This document shows positions 54,257-64,000 of a DNA stretch of 64,000 nt, one piece after another. Under the pieces are notes generated by a model. The model searched no databases. It was not told where the DNA came from and was given only the letters and a program-made list of their open reading frames with translations. This DNA comes from Pseudorasbora parva (Eukaryota > Chordata > Actinopteri > Cypriniformes > Gobionidae). The stretch lies in assembly GCF_024679245.1 (NCBI RefSeq), contig NC_090178.1:43696072-43760071 (forward strand). Direction: 5' to 3'. The position numbers were made by a program, and so were the translations under genes. Position 1 is the stretch's first letter; each line of letters begins with the position of its first letter.

Positions 54257-57200
54257 TTAAAATCTGCGGTTGTAACTGGAGGAAGTATATGATGATGATG
54301 AGAAGTTCAAGCTGAATCCAGATCCAGTAGCATCAATGCTGCCTCTTCTTGAACCTGACCTAGAGCCTGTTCTGGACCCAGTCCGAGATCCAGAGGCAGA
54401 TGCAGCACCACTGACATTGTAAGGACTGTAGAGACCTTTACTTGATGTTGATGAAGCTTCCAGAAGCCTAAGGCCAGATCCCTCTTCAACCATGCTTCTG
54501 TCCATGGCATCTTTGTAGGAGATCTTCAGTTTGGTTTTGGGACATGTAAGATACTTTGTGTAACCACTCACATCTCTGAGCTTTTGGGCTGTACGGCCAT
54601 CAATAGAACCTTTCTTGATTGCCTCCTCTAAGGAGATACGTGCCTCAGACTCTGGCTCAATAAGGCCACCGGTAAGATATTGCACCTCCAGGAAACGCTG
54701 TCCTGCTTCATAGTAGAGCCAGCCTTTCTTGAGAGCCTGAGCAGCAGACATTTTGACTTTAGTGCGAGGATCGTCAAATCCATGGAAAGCTTTCTGGGCT
54801 AAGTTGAGTCTGTCAACCATTATCTTATCAATAAGACCCTTCTCTGTCGCTTCGGCAACTGGGAATTTATCTCCAGTAGATGGGTCTATTATGCCACCAG
54901 TACAAGCTTGTGCCTCCAACAGTCTCTGGCCAGTTATAGAATCCACTAAGTTCCTACGCATGGCTTCAGTGACTGAAACTTTTTCCAGGCTATCTGTATC
55001 AAGGATCCCAGCCACAGGACCGGTCTCCTCAGATGGATCATTCCATATAGTTGCAGGAGTTTTGATGCTAGGTATGGGGCTCATTGGAAAAGAGGAAGTG
55101 GATCCAAAGGAAGAGGATCGTGAACGAAAACCGCCCATGTTTCCAGATAACATATCAGCAAATTCTGTGATAGAAAGGGCGCCGGAGCGGTACTGGTCGA
55201 TTGCACTCTGGTCAATAAGGCCTCTTGCAATAGCGTCTTCAATGTCATATTGTCGACCTGATCTTCGGTCAATGAGTAAAGACTTTTCTACCCCTTCTGA
55301 TGATGTCATTGTGATTTCTTCCCATTCACACTCTTGCTCTGAAAGTTCAAGGTAAGTCTGATGGTCGATAAGCCCTTTGCGGTAGGCTTCATACACAGTC
55401 ATCTCTTTGCCTGAATCAGGATCTACAATGACAACTCTGCGTTTGCGAACGGAGGATTTGGAAGAGCTCTGTTTCTCGCGTTTCTTTTCTTTTAGAAGCA
55501 GGAGTACAAGACCTGTGTCTGGGTCTTCGATACACCTTTCCATCAGCTGCAGGTATGTAAGATTCTCTTCTGTGTTCGGGTCAAAGAAGCCCTTGGTGTC
55601 ATCTGATGGGTCACTGAGAATCTCGTTCATCTCCTCATCGAAAAACTCTCGGTTGTAGGCAATTTCGACTGGCAAGCGGTGACTCTGCTCTGGGTCAATA
55701 ATTCCTCCAGTAGCAATCTGGGCTTCAAGAAGACGAATTCCATGGTCTCTCAAAATCAGGCCCTTTTTCATTGCCTGGAACAGTGATATCATTTTGCCTG
55801 TATAAGGATCTCTATAGCCGGTCACAGCCCTCTCAGCAGACAGGAGCTTGTCTTTGAACTCTGGTCCAACGATTCCCATCTTAACTGCTTCATTTACTGT
55901 TAACTTGAGGTTCTTGATAGGGTCGATGATATAACCTGTGGCTGCTTGAGCTTCCAGCAACTCAAAAGCAGTACCTGGCCTGATCATATTCTTTTTCATG
56001 GCTTGGTAGATAGATAGACGGTCTTTAGTAGACTCCACAAACACACCAGCAATACAGCTTGAGCCCTCAATATATTTCCGCAACCTACTGCTCACCTCCT
56101 CCACTGTTAGAAGCCCCTCATTAAGTTCACTGACTGTTTTTTCATCAATGATTTTTGAACGGTATAACTCTTCGATTGTTATTTCTTTTCTGAGACCTTT
56201 GAAGAGCAGCCTTCTGTCTGCTAGAGACAACAGATATAGCCCATCTTTGTCTACCTTGCATCTTTTCAGAAGCTGAGCATATGAAACCTTTTCATCAGTT
56301 AATGGATCAACGTATCCTTTAACATCATCAGACAGCTTTTCATTTATCTCTTTGTTAATATATCCACGTTTTGTGGCAATCTCTGATGGCAGGTGGAAGT
56401 TATATTCTGGATCAACAATACCGCCTGTTGCTGTTTGAGCTTCAAGTAGCCTTAGGGCATAGTCCTCGGGCACAAGGTCCTTTTTCATTGCTTGGAAGAG
56501 GGAGATAACCTTTCCACTATATGGATCCTTATAACCAGTGACTGCTCTCTCTGCAGACAAAAGCTTATCATGAATTTCAGGGCCAACCACACCCTTGCGC
56601 ACTGCTTCATCTACGGTAAGCATTTCATTCCTGATAGGATCAATTATGAATCCAGTGGCTGCTTGAGCCTCCAAAAGACCAATTGCAATGTCTGGCTTTA
56701 TCAGCTCTCTCTTCATTGCTTGATAAATGCTGATTTTGGAATTTGAATCAGTCACCACACCAGCAACACTGCCAGTTCCATACAAGTACTGCTTAACACT
56801 TTGCATCTCCATGACATCACGCATAGTCTTTTTCTCTTTCTTCAACAGGTTGAAGGTCTCAAGGTCAATGATGCGGGCATTGTAAAGATCTTCAATAGTA
56901 ATTTGACGTCGTCTTGTGCTGCCTGTCTGGATGTTTCCCCCTTTAATAATTTCTCTCTGCTCCAGAATCTCAATTATAATGATTATCATCCTTTCCTTTG
57001 TTATGTTGCCAGAACGATATTCTTCTAGAAGCTGAGACCTCTGCTCCTCAGGTAGAAGATTTGAATTCATGACATCCCAGAGAGACATAGAGCCTTGACC
57101 GTCAATAGGTAGATCAACCTGGGTAGTGGATAGATCACTCTGGGTTTGTTCTTCACTGTAAAGGTATGTCTTCTCCACAACTGTTGGGGCCTGTGGTTTG

Positions 57201-60200
57201 GAGAGCTTTAATAGATTTAAACCTGTGTCAGGATCTACCATACACTTGTCTTTCAACTGTTTGTATGATATGTTCTCATCAGATGCAGGATCAGAGAAGT
57301 ACTTGTTTTCAGCAATGCTGCTGGCCAGCTGTTTGGTAACATAGCCACGTTGAATTGCAATCTCAACAGGAATTCGATGACTGTTTACTGGATCAATAAC
57401 TCCACCTGCGGCACACTGTGCCTCCAAGAGTGGCATGGCATGTTCTTTGAGGATAAGGTCTTTCTCCATGGCTTGATATAGGGAGATCTTATTGCCTGTG
57501 AATGGGTCTTTATATCCAGTGACAGCTTTTTCAGCAGAGAGAAGTTTCTCATGAAGCTCTGGACCAACAAGGCCTGCTTTAACCGCATCATCCACAGTCA
57601 GACATTCATTTCTTGATGGATCCACAATGAATCCTGTAGCAGCTTGAGCTTCAAGCAAGGCAATACCTGTGTTTTGTCTGAGGAATTTCTTTCTCATTGC
57701 TTGGTAGATGCTGACTTTCTCTTTTGTAGGCTCAAGGTAAACTCCAGCAATGCTCTCAGTGCCTTGAAGGTACTTGTTGACTGACGTGTTTTTGCTGACC
57801 TCTTTTGGAGTCTTTTTACCTTGTTCCAGCAAATCATAGGTTGACTTGTCAATGATTTTGGAGTCAAATAATGACTTGGCTGGAACTGGTGCCCTAAGTC
57901 CCTTGAAGCAGCCCTCTTCTTGTTTCTTTGCATCTTTCTCAGTGACAATTACAATTAAAAACTTTGTAATCTTCTCAATTGTCATTTTTCCAGATCTGTA
58001 TTGCCTTATTAAGTCAAGTCTTTGCTCTTCAGTGAGATAGTTTGAGTTTAAGAGCTCCCATAGGGTAACTTTTCTTCCTTTGAAAGGTCCACTCTGAACT
58101 TCAACAGTTGTCTGTGCCATTGCCTCTTTGGTCTGGGCATCGGTATATTTCAACTCCTCCTTGGCATTGATGGCTTGCTCAGACAAAGGAAGAAGCTGAA
58201 GGCCAGTCTTTTTGTCAGTGACACATCTTTTATAAAGCTGCAGATAAGTGACGTATTCCTGAGTGTTTGGATCAAAATATCCTTTAACATCATCATTTGA
58301 GCTAGTCAAAACCTTGTGGGTTGCATCATCAAAACTGCCCTTCATGCAGGCAATGTCATGTGGAATACGGTGACTGTAAACAGGATCAATAATGCCTCCC
58401 GTGGCCAGTTGTGCATCAAGCAGCCGAATTCCCTGTTCCTTCATGATCAGATCTTTCTTCATAGCCTCAAACAGAGAAATTGTTTTTCCAGTGTAAGGAT
58501 CTTTGTAGCCTGTGACAGCTCTTTCTGCAGACAGTAGTTTTTCATGAAGCTCTGGACCGACAACACCTGCTTTGACAGCCTCATCCACTGTAAGTTTTTG
58601 GTTTTTAACAGGATCTACAACATATCCTGTAGCAGCTTGTGCTTCCAAGAGATTAAGAGCAGGCCCAGGTCTCATCATGTCCTTTTTCATAGCATCATAA
58701 AGGGACATTATTTGTTTGTTTGAATCAATAATTACTCCTGCAATGCAGTTAGTGCCTTTCAAGGCATTGCGTACATGCTCCATCTCAGAAACATCTTTTA
58801 CCAGCAGTTGTCCTTTCTGCAACTTGTTATAGAGGTCTTTGTCAATAACTTTGGATTCAAGAAGTTTTGCAGCAGGTACAGGCGCTCTAAGGCCTTCGAA
58901 GGCAAGCTCATTCTTTTTCTCTTTTTCCTCTGCCACAGTTAGAACAATTCTGATGATTTTTTCAACTGTAATTTTTCCAGTTTTGTATTGACGAATAAGG
59001 TCTTTTCTCTGGTCCTCAGTGAAATACTCAGAGTTTATAATCTCCCAGATGGTCACAGTCTTTCCTTTAAACCTGCCAAATGGCACAGACACAGTTGTCT
59101 TGTCAAAGACATCCCTTGTTTCCTCATCTGTAAACATTCTGGCATTTAGAGCAGCCTCCTCAGAGATGGGCAAAAGAAGCAGTCCTGTTTCTGGATCAGC
59201 GACACACCTTTCTATTAGCTGGCGGTAAGTCAGATTTTCTTGTGTGTTTGGGTCATAGAATCCCTTCCCATCATCTGTTGGATTTTGTAGGATTTTATTG
59301 GTGGCTGCATCAAATTGACCCTGCTTATAGGCTATTTCAGTTGGCACGCGATGACTGTTGACTGGATCAATAATGCCACCTGTTGCTATCTGTGCCTCAA
59401 GTAATCTGATGGCATGATCCTCCCCAATGAGACCCTTCTTCATAGCTTCAAAGAGGGAGATCTTTGCCTCTGTGTATGGATCCTTGTAACCAGTGACAGC
59501 TCTCTCTGCAGATAGCATCTTGTTGTGGAGTTCAGGTCCAATTAGACCCTCTTTAACTGCCTCATTGACAGAGAGTTTCTTGTTTTTAACTGGGTCAATT
59601 ATGTATCCAGAAGCTGCTTGTGCCTCCAGCAGGACTAGCCCTGTTCCAGGAGCAATCTTCTTCTCCTTGACAGCTTGATAGATGGGCATTTTTTTATTTG
59701 GATGTACAAGAAGGCCACCAATGCAGTCCTTGCCTTTAAGAACTGTTTTAAGTTTGTCTGTCTTGCTGAGTTCTTGGATTGTAGTGTCACCACTTTGGAG
59801 CTTATCATAATCCATTTTGCTTAAAAGTCCTATGTCAAAAAGTCTACTTGCAGGCACTTTCTCACGAATGCCATCGAAAGACAATGCAGAGAAGTTATGT
59901 GCGCCATCAACTTCAGAAATATTTTGACCATTGAGGACTTTTTTATAGTCAGTCTGGATGTGAATCTCCTGGGTGAGTTTTTGAGCAACCTCAAGCTGCT
60001 GAAGTTTATCACGCAGTTGCTGGTTTTCCTCCGCAAGCATTCTTTCTTGTTCAAGCTTTTTCCTCTCAAGTTCTTGCATCTCTTTCTGCTTGTTAAGCAT
60101 CTCTTTTTCAGCTTCTTTCTGTTTCATTAAAGCAGCATCCATAGTGGCCTTCAGTTTCATCTTTTCGTCCTCCATTTGTTTTCTTTGACGTTCCTGTTCA

Positions 60201-60370
60201 TCTTTTAGGGCTTTTGACTTTTTGACCTCTTCTTCAAATTGGCTCTCTAACCTCTTCTTTTCATCCTCAATTTGTTTTTCCTTCTTTAACAGCATCTCCT
60301 TTTCTGACATAAATGTCTGCTGGAGGATAGTTTTCTCCTGTTTAATTTGTTCTTGCTGAGCACTCGCAAT
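54257..60370 (-). CDS. plec: Plectin terminal coding exon: plakin-repeat modules and GSR tail
   Basis: Plectin is a giant cytolinker joining intermediate filaments to junctions, actin and the nuclear envelope. This exon has 2037 codons plus stop (acceptor tttttttacag; the 59 residues of open frame upstream are intron). Residues 1-130 finish the coiled-coil rod. Then come five B-type plakin-repeat modules, each with an LLEAQAATG-type core at about residues 248, 573, 907, 1233 and 1473. A linker of plectin type follows (RKRRVVIVDPDSGKEM near 1640), then a C-type module (LLEAQACTGGIIDPSTG near 1817). The modules and linker bind intermediate filaments in known plectins. The end has GSRTGSRTGSRSGSRRGS, a GSR tail linked to microtubule binding in plakins. 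It closes in SYNRRF, earlier than I recall for the mammalian tail. There are no stops or frameshifts. Which teleost duplicate (pleca or plecb) is unknown. Confidence 0.96.
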   Translation of the reverse strand: MASAQQEQIKQEKTILQQTFMSEKEMLLKKEKQIEDEKKRLESQFEEEVKKSKALKDEQERQRKQMEDEKMKLKATMDAALMKQKEAEKEMLNKQKEMQELERKKLEQERMLAEENQQLRDKLQQLEVAQKLTQEIHIQTDYKKVLNGQNISEVDGAHNFSALSFDGIREKVPASRLFDIGLLSKMDYDKLQSGDTTIQELSKTDKLKTVLKGKDCIGGLLVHPNKKMPIYQAVKEKKIAPGTGLVLLEAQAASGYIIDPVKNKKLSVNEAVKEGLIGPELHNKMLSAERAVTGYKDPYTEAKISLFEAMKKGLIGEDHAIRLLEAQIATGGIIDPVNSHRVPTEIAYKQGQFDAATNKILQNPTDDGKGFYDPNTQENLTYRQLIERCVADPETGLLLLPISEEAALNARMFTDEETRDVFDKTTVSVPFGRFKGKTVTIWEIINSEYFTEDQRKDLIRQYKTGKITVEKIIRIVLTVAEEKEKKNELAFEGLRAPVPAAKLLESKVIDKDLYNKLQKGQLLVKDVSEMEHVRNALKGTNCIAGVIIDSNKQIMSLYDAMKKDMMRPGPALNLLEAQAATGYVVDPVKNQKLTVDEAVKAGVVGPELHEKLLSAERAVTGYKDPYTGKTISLFEAMKKDLIMKEQGIRLLDAQLATGGIIDPVYSHRIPHDIACMKGSFDDATHKVLTSSNDDVKGYFDPNTQEYVTYLQLYKRCVTDKKTGLQLLPLSEQAINAKEELKYTDAQTKEAMAQTTVEVQSGPFKGRKVTLWELLNSNYLTEEQRLDLIRQYRSGKMTIEKITKFLIVIVTEKDAKKQEEGCFKGLRAPVPAKSLFDSKIIDKSTYDLLEQGKKTPKEVSKNTSVNKYLQGTESIAGVYLEPTKEKVSIYQAMRKKFLRQNTGIALLEAQAATGFIVDPSRNECLTVDDAVKAGLVGPELHEKLLSAEKAVTGYKDPFTGNKISLYQAMEKDLILKEHAMPLLEAQCAAGGVIDPVNSHRIPVEIAIQRGYVTKQLASSIAENKYFSDPASDENISYKQLKDKCMVDPDTGLNLLKLSKPQAPTVVEKTYLYSEEQTQSDLSTTQVDLPIDGQGSMSLWDVMNSNLLPEEQRSQLLEEYRSGNITKERMIIIIIEILEQREIIKGGNIQTGSTRRRQITIEDLYNARIIDLETFNLLKKEKKTMRDVMEMQSVKQYLYGTGSVAGVVTDSNSKISIYQAMKRELIKPDIAIGLLEAQAATGFIIDPIRNEMLTVDEAVRKGVVGPEIHDKLLSAERAVTGYKDPYSGKVISLFQAMKKDLVPEDYALRLLEAQTATGGIVDPEYNFHLPSEIATKRGYINKEINEKLSDDVKGYVDPLTDEKVSYAQLLKRCKVDKDGLYLLSLADRRLLFKGLRKEITIEELYRSKIIDEKTVSELNEGLLTVEEVSSRLRKYIEGSSCIAGVFVESTKDRLSIYQAMKKNMIRPGTAFELLEAQAATGYIIDPIKNLKLTVNEAVKMGIVGPEFKDKLLSAERAVTGYRDPYTGKMISLFQAMKKGLILRDHGIRLLEAQIATGGIIDPEQSHRLPVEIAYNREFFDEEMNEILSDPSDDTKGFFDPNTEENLTYLQLMERCIEDPDTGLVLLLLKEKKREKQSSSKSSVRKRRVVIVDPDSGKEMTVYEAYRKGLIDHQTYLELSEQECEWEEITMTSSEGVEKSLLIDRRSGRQYDIEDAIARGLIDQSAIDQYRSGALSITEFADMLSGNMGGFRSRSSSFGSTSSFPMSPIPSIKTPATIWNDPSEETGPVAGILDTDSLEKVSVTEAMRRNLVDSITGQRLLEAQACTGGIIDPSTGDKFPVAEATEKGLIDKIMVDRLNLAQKAFHGFDDPRTKVKMSAAQALKKGWLYYEAGQRFLEVQYLTGGLIEPESEARISLEEAIKKGSIDGRTAQKLRDVSGYTKYLTCPKTKLKISYKDAMDRSMVEEGSGLRLLEASSTSSKGLYSPYNVSGAASASGSRTGSRTGSRSGSRRGSIDATGSGFSLNFSSSSYTSSSYNRRF

Positions 60371-60614
60371 CTGTAAAAAAAGAAAGAAAACGAAACAGTG
60401 AACAACATTAAAACAATGCTGCAAAACATTCAGACACATAATTTTTAATGATGTTAATGTCAATTTTAAGATTAATGAGAAAGCATTATGGATTATAATT
60501 AAATATAGGAACATATTTAAAAAAAGAAAAAGAAGAAAAAAAAGCAATGTTAGTTTTCTGAAAGAGGGTTAACAATGACATAAGAAGCAATTTATGCCAT
60601 CTTTAACACAATAC
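60371..60614 (-). other. Plectin intron between rod exon and terminal exon
   Basis: A 244-bp intron with donor gtattg and acceptor tttttttacag. Placement between the rod exon and the repeat exon is the same as in mammalian plectin. Confidence 0.9.
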
Positions 60615-63600
60615 CTCTTTGGACTTTTTCTGTAAATCTTCAGCCTCTTTTTTCAATTTTGCCTTCTCATTCTCAAGATCAGCAATAGCTTTGCGCAAGT
60701 CTTCTGCTTCTTTGTTACTGCTCAATCTCTGTATTTCCAATTCTTGAACAACTGTGAATTTTTTTTGGGTGGCAACCTCGGTCTCATGAAGTCGGGCACT
60801 AATCTCATCTGCCTGCTTCTTGAATCTCTTGGCTTCATCCTGAGCTCTAGTCTGTGCATCACTGAGCTGGGAAACCTGAAGTCTAAGTTTCTCTGCCTCA
60901 GCTGTTATCTCCAACTTTCTCCTGCGTTCAGCCTCCAGTGATTTTTGGAAGCCCTCAGTTTCCTTCTCAAGCCGCTGCTGCATCATTTGCTTGTCTTCAA
61001 GCAGCCTTTGAGCTTGCTCTTGAGCAAGGTCTTTCTGCCTCTGTAGCATTTCTGCCTCTGCTCTAAGTTTAGATGCTTCCTGAATGGCTTGCATCTTTTC
61101 TTTAAGCATCTTTTCAGCAAGTGCTCTTTGCTCTGCAAGGTCTGTCTCTGCAATATGTCTCATGCGAGCAGCCTCCTGCGCCTCAATGCTGAGCCTGGCA
61201 GCGTCCTCAGCAAGCTTTTTCATGTTCTCAGCCTCCTCAGCCAAAAATTTTTGAGTATTATCTTTGTCCTTCTGGATGAGACGTTGATTCTCCTCTTCAA
61301 TTCTGAGCTTAAGTTTGATGAGCTCTTCCATTTGAATCTTGACTTTGAACAGTTCCTCCTCTACCTGGGCTTTCTGTTTAACAGCATCGCCAACCTCGTC
61401 CTTCAGACGATGAAGCTCATCATCCAGGAGAGTCTTCTGTTTGTCTGTCTCATCCAACCGCAGTTTCACTTTAGCGAGCTCTTGCTCAACCTGAGATTTT
61501 TGCTTTAGTGTCTGCTCTGCAATTTTCTTGTGCCTAGCCATCTCTTCATCAGCTATCTGTTTTTGTTTCAGTGCTGCTGTCTCAGCCTGTGCTCGCTTTA
61601 CTGCCTCTAGCTCTGCCTCTTTTCTGAGCCTCTCAGCGTCTTCTTGGGCTTTAGCCTGATTGCTTGCCTCAACCTCGGCAGCCTGGCGCTGACGCTCTGC
61701 ATCTTCTGCTTGTTGGCGGAGGAGGGCAGCCTCTCTCTCTGCCTTTTCTTTGGCCTTCTCTGCTTCTTGGGCAAGCTTTTTGGCTTTCTCAAACTCCTCC
61801 TTGAGCTTTGTATGTACCATGCTGTCCTCTTTCTTCTGAACAAGAACACTTTGGACTTGCTGTTCAGCTGTAATTGCTTTCTCAGCAGCCTCTCTGGCAG
61901 CATGTATTTGCCTTTCAGCTTCTTTATCAGCATCTTCTTTCTGCTTTCTGGCCTCATCTGCTTTCTTTTTGAGACGCTCCACTTCTTCTTGGGCAACCTG
62001 CCGCTGTCGACCTGCCTCTTGTTCTGCGGCAGTAATCTTTTTCAGTTTTTCTTCAGCCTCCCTTCTTCTGTTTTCTTCTTCAAGGGCAAGCTTACGTAGC
62101 TTCTCTGCTTCTTCCTCAGCTCGTAGTTTGCTTTGTTGTGTTTCCTCAGCAATATTCTTCAGCTTATTCAGTTCAAGCTCCAAATCAAGCTTGCCAGATG
62201 AAGCCTTCTCAAAGTTAAGTTTCAAGATACGAATCTCCTCTTCAACTATTCTTTTCTGTTTCAGAGTTTCATCCACAATTGATTTCTGTCTTTCTAATTC
62301 CATTTCAGAGGATTTCTTGAGCTGGTCGATCTTCTGCTCAATGTCTTGCTTGTGCTGGCTTGCTTGATTTTCAAGAGCCTTTCTTTGGTAAGTCTCAACC
62401 TCAGCATTCCTTCTCAGGCGTTCATTTTCAGCCTCCTTTTCTTTAAGAGCTATCTCTGCTTCAGTTTTCAAGCGAGTGGCCTCATTAATGGCAGTAAGCT
62501 TCTCTTTGAGAATTCTCTCTGCTTCTGCTCTCTGCCTTGCAGCTTCCTCCTCAGCCACTTGCCTCTGCCTCTTTGCCTCTTCAGCAATGGCACGGAGCTT
62601 GCCTGCTTCGTCTGCAAGATCCCTCAGTTTAGCAGCTTCAGCTTCCAAGAGTTGTTTACTTTTTTCAGTGGTAGACATGCTATCCTTTTCAGCCTTAGAC
62701 TTCAGCTGCAACAGTATGTCCATTTCACTTCTGACTTTGGAGAGCTCATCTTCAAGCTGCTTCCGTTGCTGCTCTGCAGCACTGACCTCGTTCTTGAGAC
62801 GGTACAGTTCATCATCAAGCAGAGATCTCTGTTGCTCTGCATGATCAAAATCAGCTCTCAAGCGGATCAGCTCGTGCTCTGCTGAAAGCTTCTGTTGTGC
62901 TGTGCTCTCCGCCAGCTTCCTCTGCCGCTCAAGTTCTTGCTCAGCCATGTCTTTCTGTTTCAGGGCAGACTCTTCAGCTTTGGCACGTTTTTTGGCCTCG
63001 CGTTCAGCGTCATCTTTCTGTTTCTCTGCCTCTTCCTGTGCAAGGGTCTTTTTATGGGCCTCTTCCTCTGCCTGGAGCCTTAGACGAAGGGCTTCATTGG
63101 CTTTTTGCCTCCACTTTTCAAGTTCTTTCTCAGCCTCCTCCCTTGCCTTGTCTGCCTCTTCCTGTTGCTTTTTGAGGCGTTCTGCCTCTTCCTGCAGTTG
63201 AATGACAGTCCCATGCTTTTCTCGGAGTGACTCCTCAAGTTTGGATGTCTTCTCGACGAAGGACATGCGCTTGCTCTGCAGCTCGGCAGTGGCACTTTTC
63301 TGAGCTACCTCTTGAGCGAGCTTGATTTGTCTGTCTTTCTCAATCTCAGCTTGCTTCATGTGTCTCTCTGCCTCCTCAGCCTGCATCTTGAGCTTCTCAA
63401 GATCTTCCAGGGCTTTTTGCTTCTGCCTGGCAGCCTCTTTCTCTGCTTCAGACTTCAGCTTTAACTCTTCCTCTGCCATTCGCTTCTTCTGGGTCTCATC
63501 ATTAACCTGCTTGCGAAGTTTCTCAGCCTCCTCCTGAGCAACTTTGCGAAGTCTCTCTGCCTCTGCAGCCTTGTCTCTAAGCTGTTTCACCTCGTCTTCT

Positions 63601-63968
63601 GCAGTGGACTTTTGCTTCAGTGTAGTTTCCAGCTGAAGTCTTATGATGCGGATCTCTTCCTCTATTTTAGTCCGGCTATGCAGAGCGTCCTCCACTTGTT
63701 GACTCTTTGATTTGATCTGTTGTTCTGAGAGGTTTTTGAGCTCATGCAGCTCCAGCTGGATGTTCTGCTTTTGCCTTTCAGCATCCACAGCAACAATCTC
63801 CCGTTTGCTAACCTCCTCTTGCATCATGAGTTTGAGCTCTTTTGCCTCTTTCTCCGCTTTAGCAATGGCCTTGGCATGAGCTTCAGCTAGCTGCTTCTGT
63901 TTCTCTAACTCTGCCTGCATTTCAGCCATTTTTTTCCTCTCTTCTGCTTTAAGTTTCTCAGCAGCTTT
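60615..63968 (-). CDS. plec: Plectin rod exon (central coiled coil)
   Basis: The exon has 1118 codons, phase 0 at both ends (acceptor ccactaatacag, donor gtattg), close to the roughly 3.4-kb rod exon of mammalian plectin. It is one long alpha-helical coiled coil rich in A, E, K, Q and R with heptad spacing. It starts KAAEKLKAEERKKMAEMQAEL and has plectin-typical blocks LLEDKQMMQQRLEKETEGFQ and EISARLHETEVATQKK near the end. The rod dimerises plectin and spaces its actin-binding head from the intermediate-filament-binding tail. Isoforms lacking this exon ('rodless') are known in mammals, and the 0/0 phase would allow the same here. Earlier exons lie beyond the right edge. Confidence 0.96.
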
Positions 63969-64000
63969 CTGTATTAGTGGAAGTAAATGGTAAAGAAAAT
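63969..64000 (-). other. Start of the plectin intron before the rod exon
   Basis: The last 32 bases hold the pyrimidine-rich end of the upstream intron (ctttaccatttacttccac taatacag on the minus strand). The rest of the gene is outside the window. Confidence 0.8.

Noticed and set aside
54753..55355. 200-codon plus-strand frame opposite plectin
   Set aside because: It is the antisense shadow of a strongly recognised plectin exon.
60371..60547. Hydrophobic start (59 residues) of the long plectin frame, resembling a signal peptide
   Set aside because: It is intron sequence read through in frame. A clear acceptor (tttttttacag) at 60371 begins the real exon, and plectin is cytosolic.
61089..62885. 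Several 120-180-codon plus-strand frames rich in S, L and F
   Set aside because: They are antisense of the E/K/Q-rich plectin rod and have no independent support.

Overview
The window is vertebrate nuclear DNA from a ray-finned fish, most probably a cyprinid (zebrafish-like). The evidence is intron/exon genes of the plakin family together with a dense, typically cyprinid mix of transposable elements: a 5S-rRNA-derived SINE, L2-type and L1-type LINEs, Ty3/gypsy LTR elements, a Tc1 copy, hAT-like and palindromic MITEs, and long CA, CT and GATA/GACA tracts. There are no bacterial genes and no CRISPR array.

Two host genes are recognisable, both on the minus strand. At the right edge (54.26-63.97 kb) are the last two coding exons of plectin: a 1118-codon rod exon (60615-63968) and a 2037-residue terminal exon (54257-60370) with five B-type plakin-repeat modules, one C-type module and a GSR-rich tail. 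Both are open, and a 244-bp intron separates them. At the left edge (0.78-8.18 kb) are twelve exons of a MACF1/dystonin-like spectrin-repeat rod. They begin with an alternative first exon whose protein starts MGNLIS (an N-myristoylation pattern), and the gene continues off the left edge. One further spectrin-like exon lies at 34.7 kb; its phase allows splicing to the rod exons. Reading down the minus strand the order is coiled coil, plakin repeats, spectrin rod. That is the internal order of a spectraplakin, so the downstream gene may be the rod half of an ancestral spectraplakin whose front half is plectin. This is the main hypothesis from the window.

The rest is mostly mobile DNA. 0-8 kb: a tRNA-type SINE, an L2-type LINE and an hAT-like MITE inside introns of the rod gene. 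9-20 kb: several MITEs, including one (18.2-19.6 kb) with a second element inside it that carries a RecQ-helicase-like fragment. 22.3-25.5 kb: a mosaic of a minus-strand LTR, three MITEs and a solo LTR. 25.9-26.5 kb: a MITE inside a MITE. 27.7-30.2 kb: an L1-like LINE lacking its endonuclease and RT catalytic domains. 30.8-31.3 kb: a near-complete 5S-derived SINE3. 32.0-32.4 kb: a CT-rich minisatellite. 32.7-34.1 kb: a Tc1 copy inside another element. 39.1-44.25 kb: a very young Ty3/gypsy chromovirus with near-identical LTRs, a perfect target duplication, and two stops plus a frameshift in gag-pol. 45.08-50.44 kb: a three-level nest, with a solo LTR interrupted by a minus-strand gypsy element whose own 5' LTR is interrupted by a MITE.

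Element names rest on visible motifs and on memory of the families. No search could be run.
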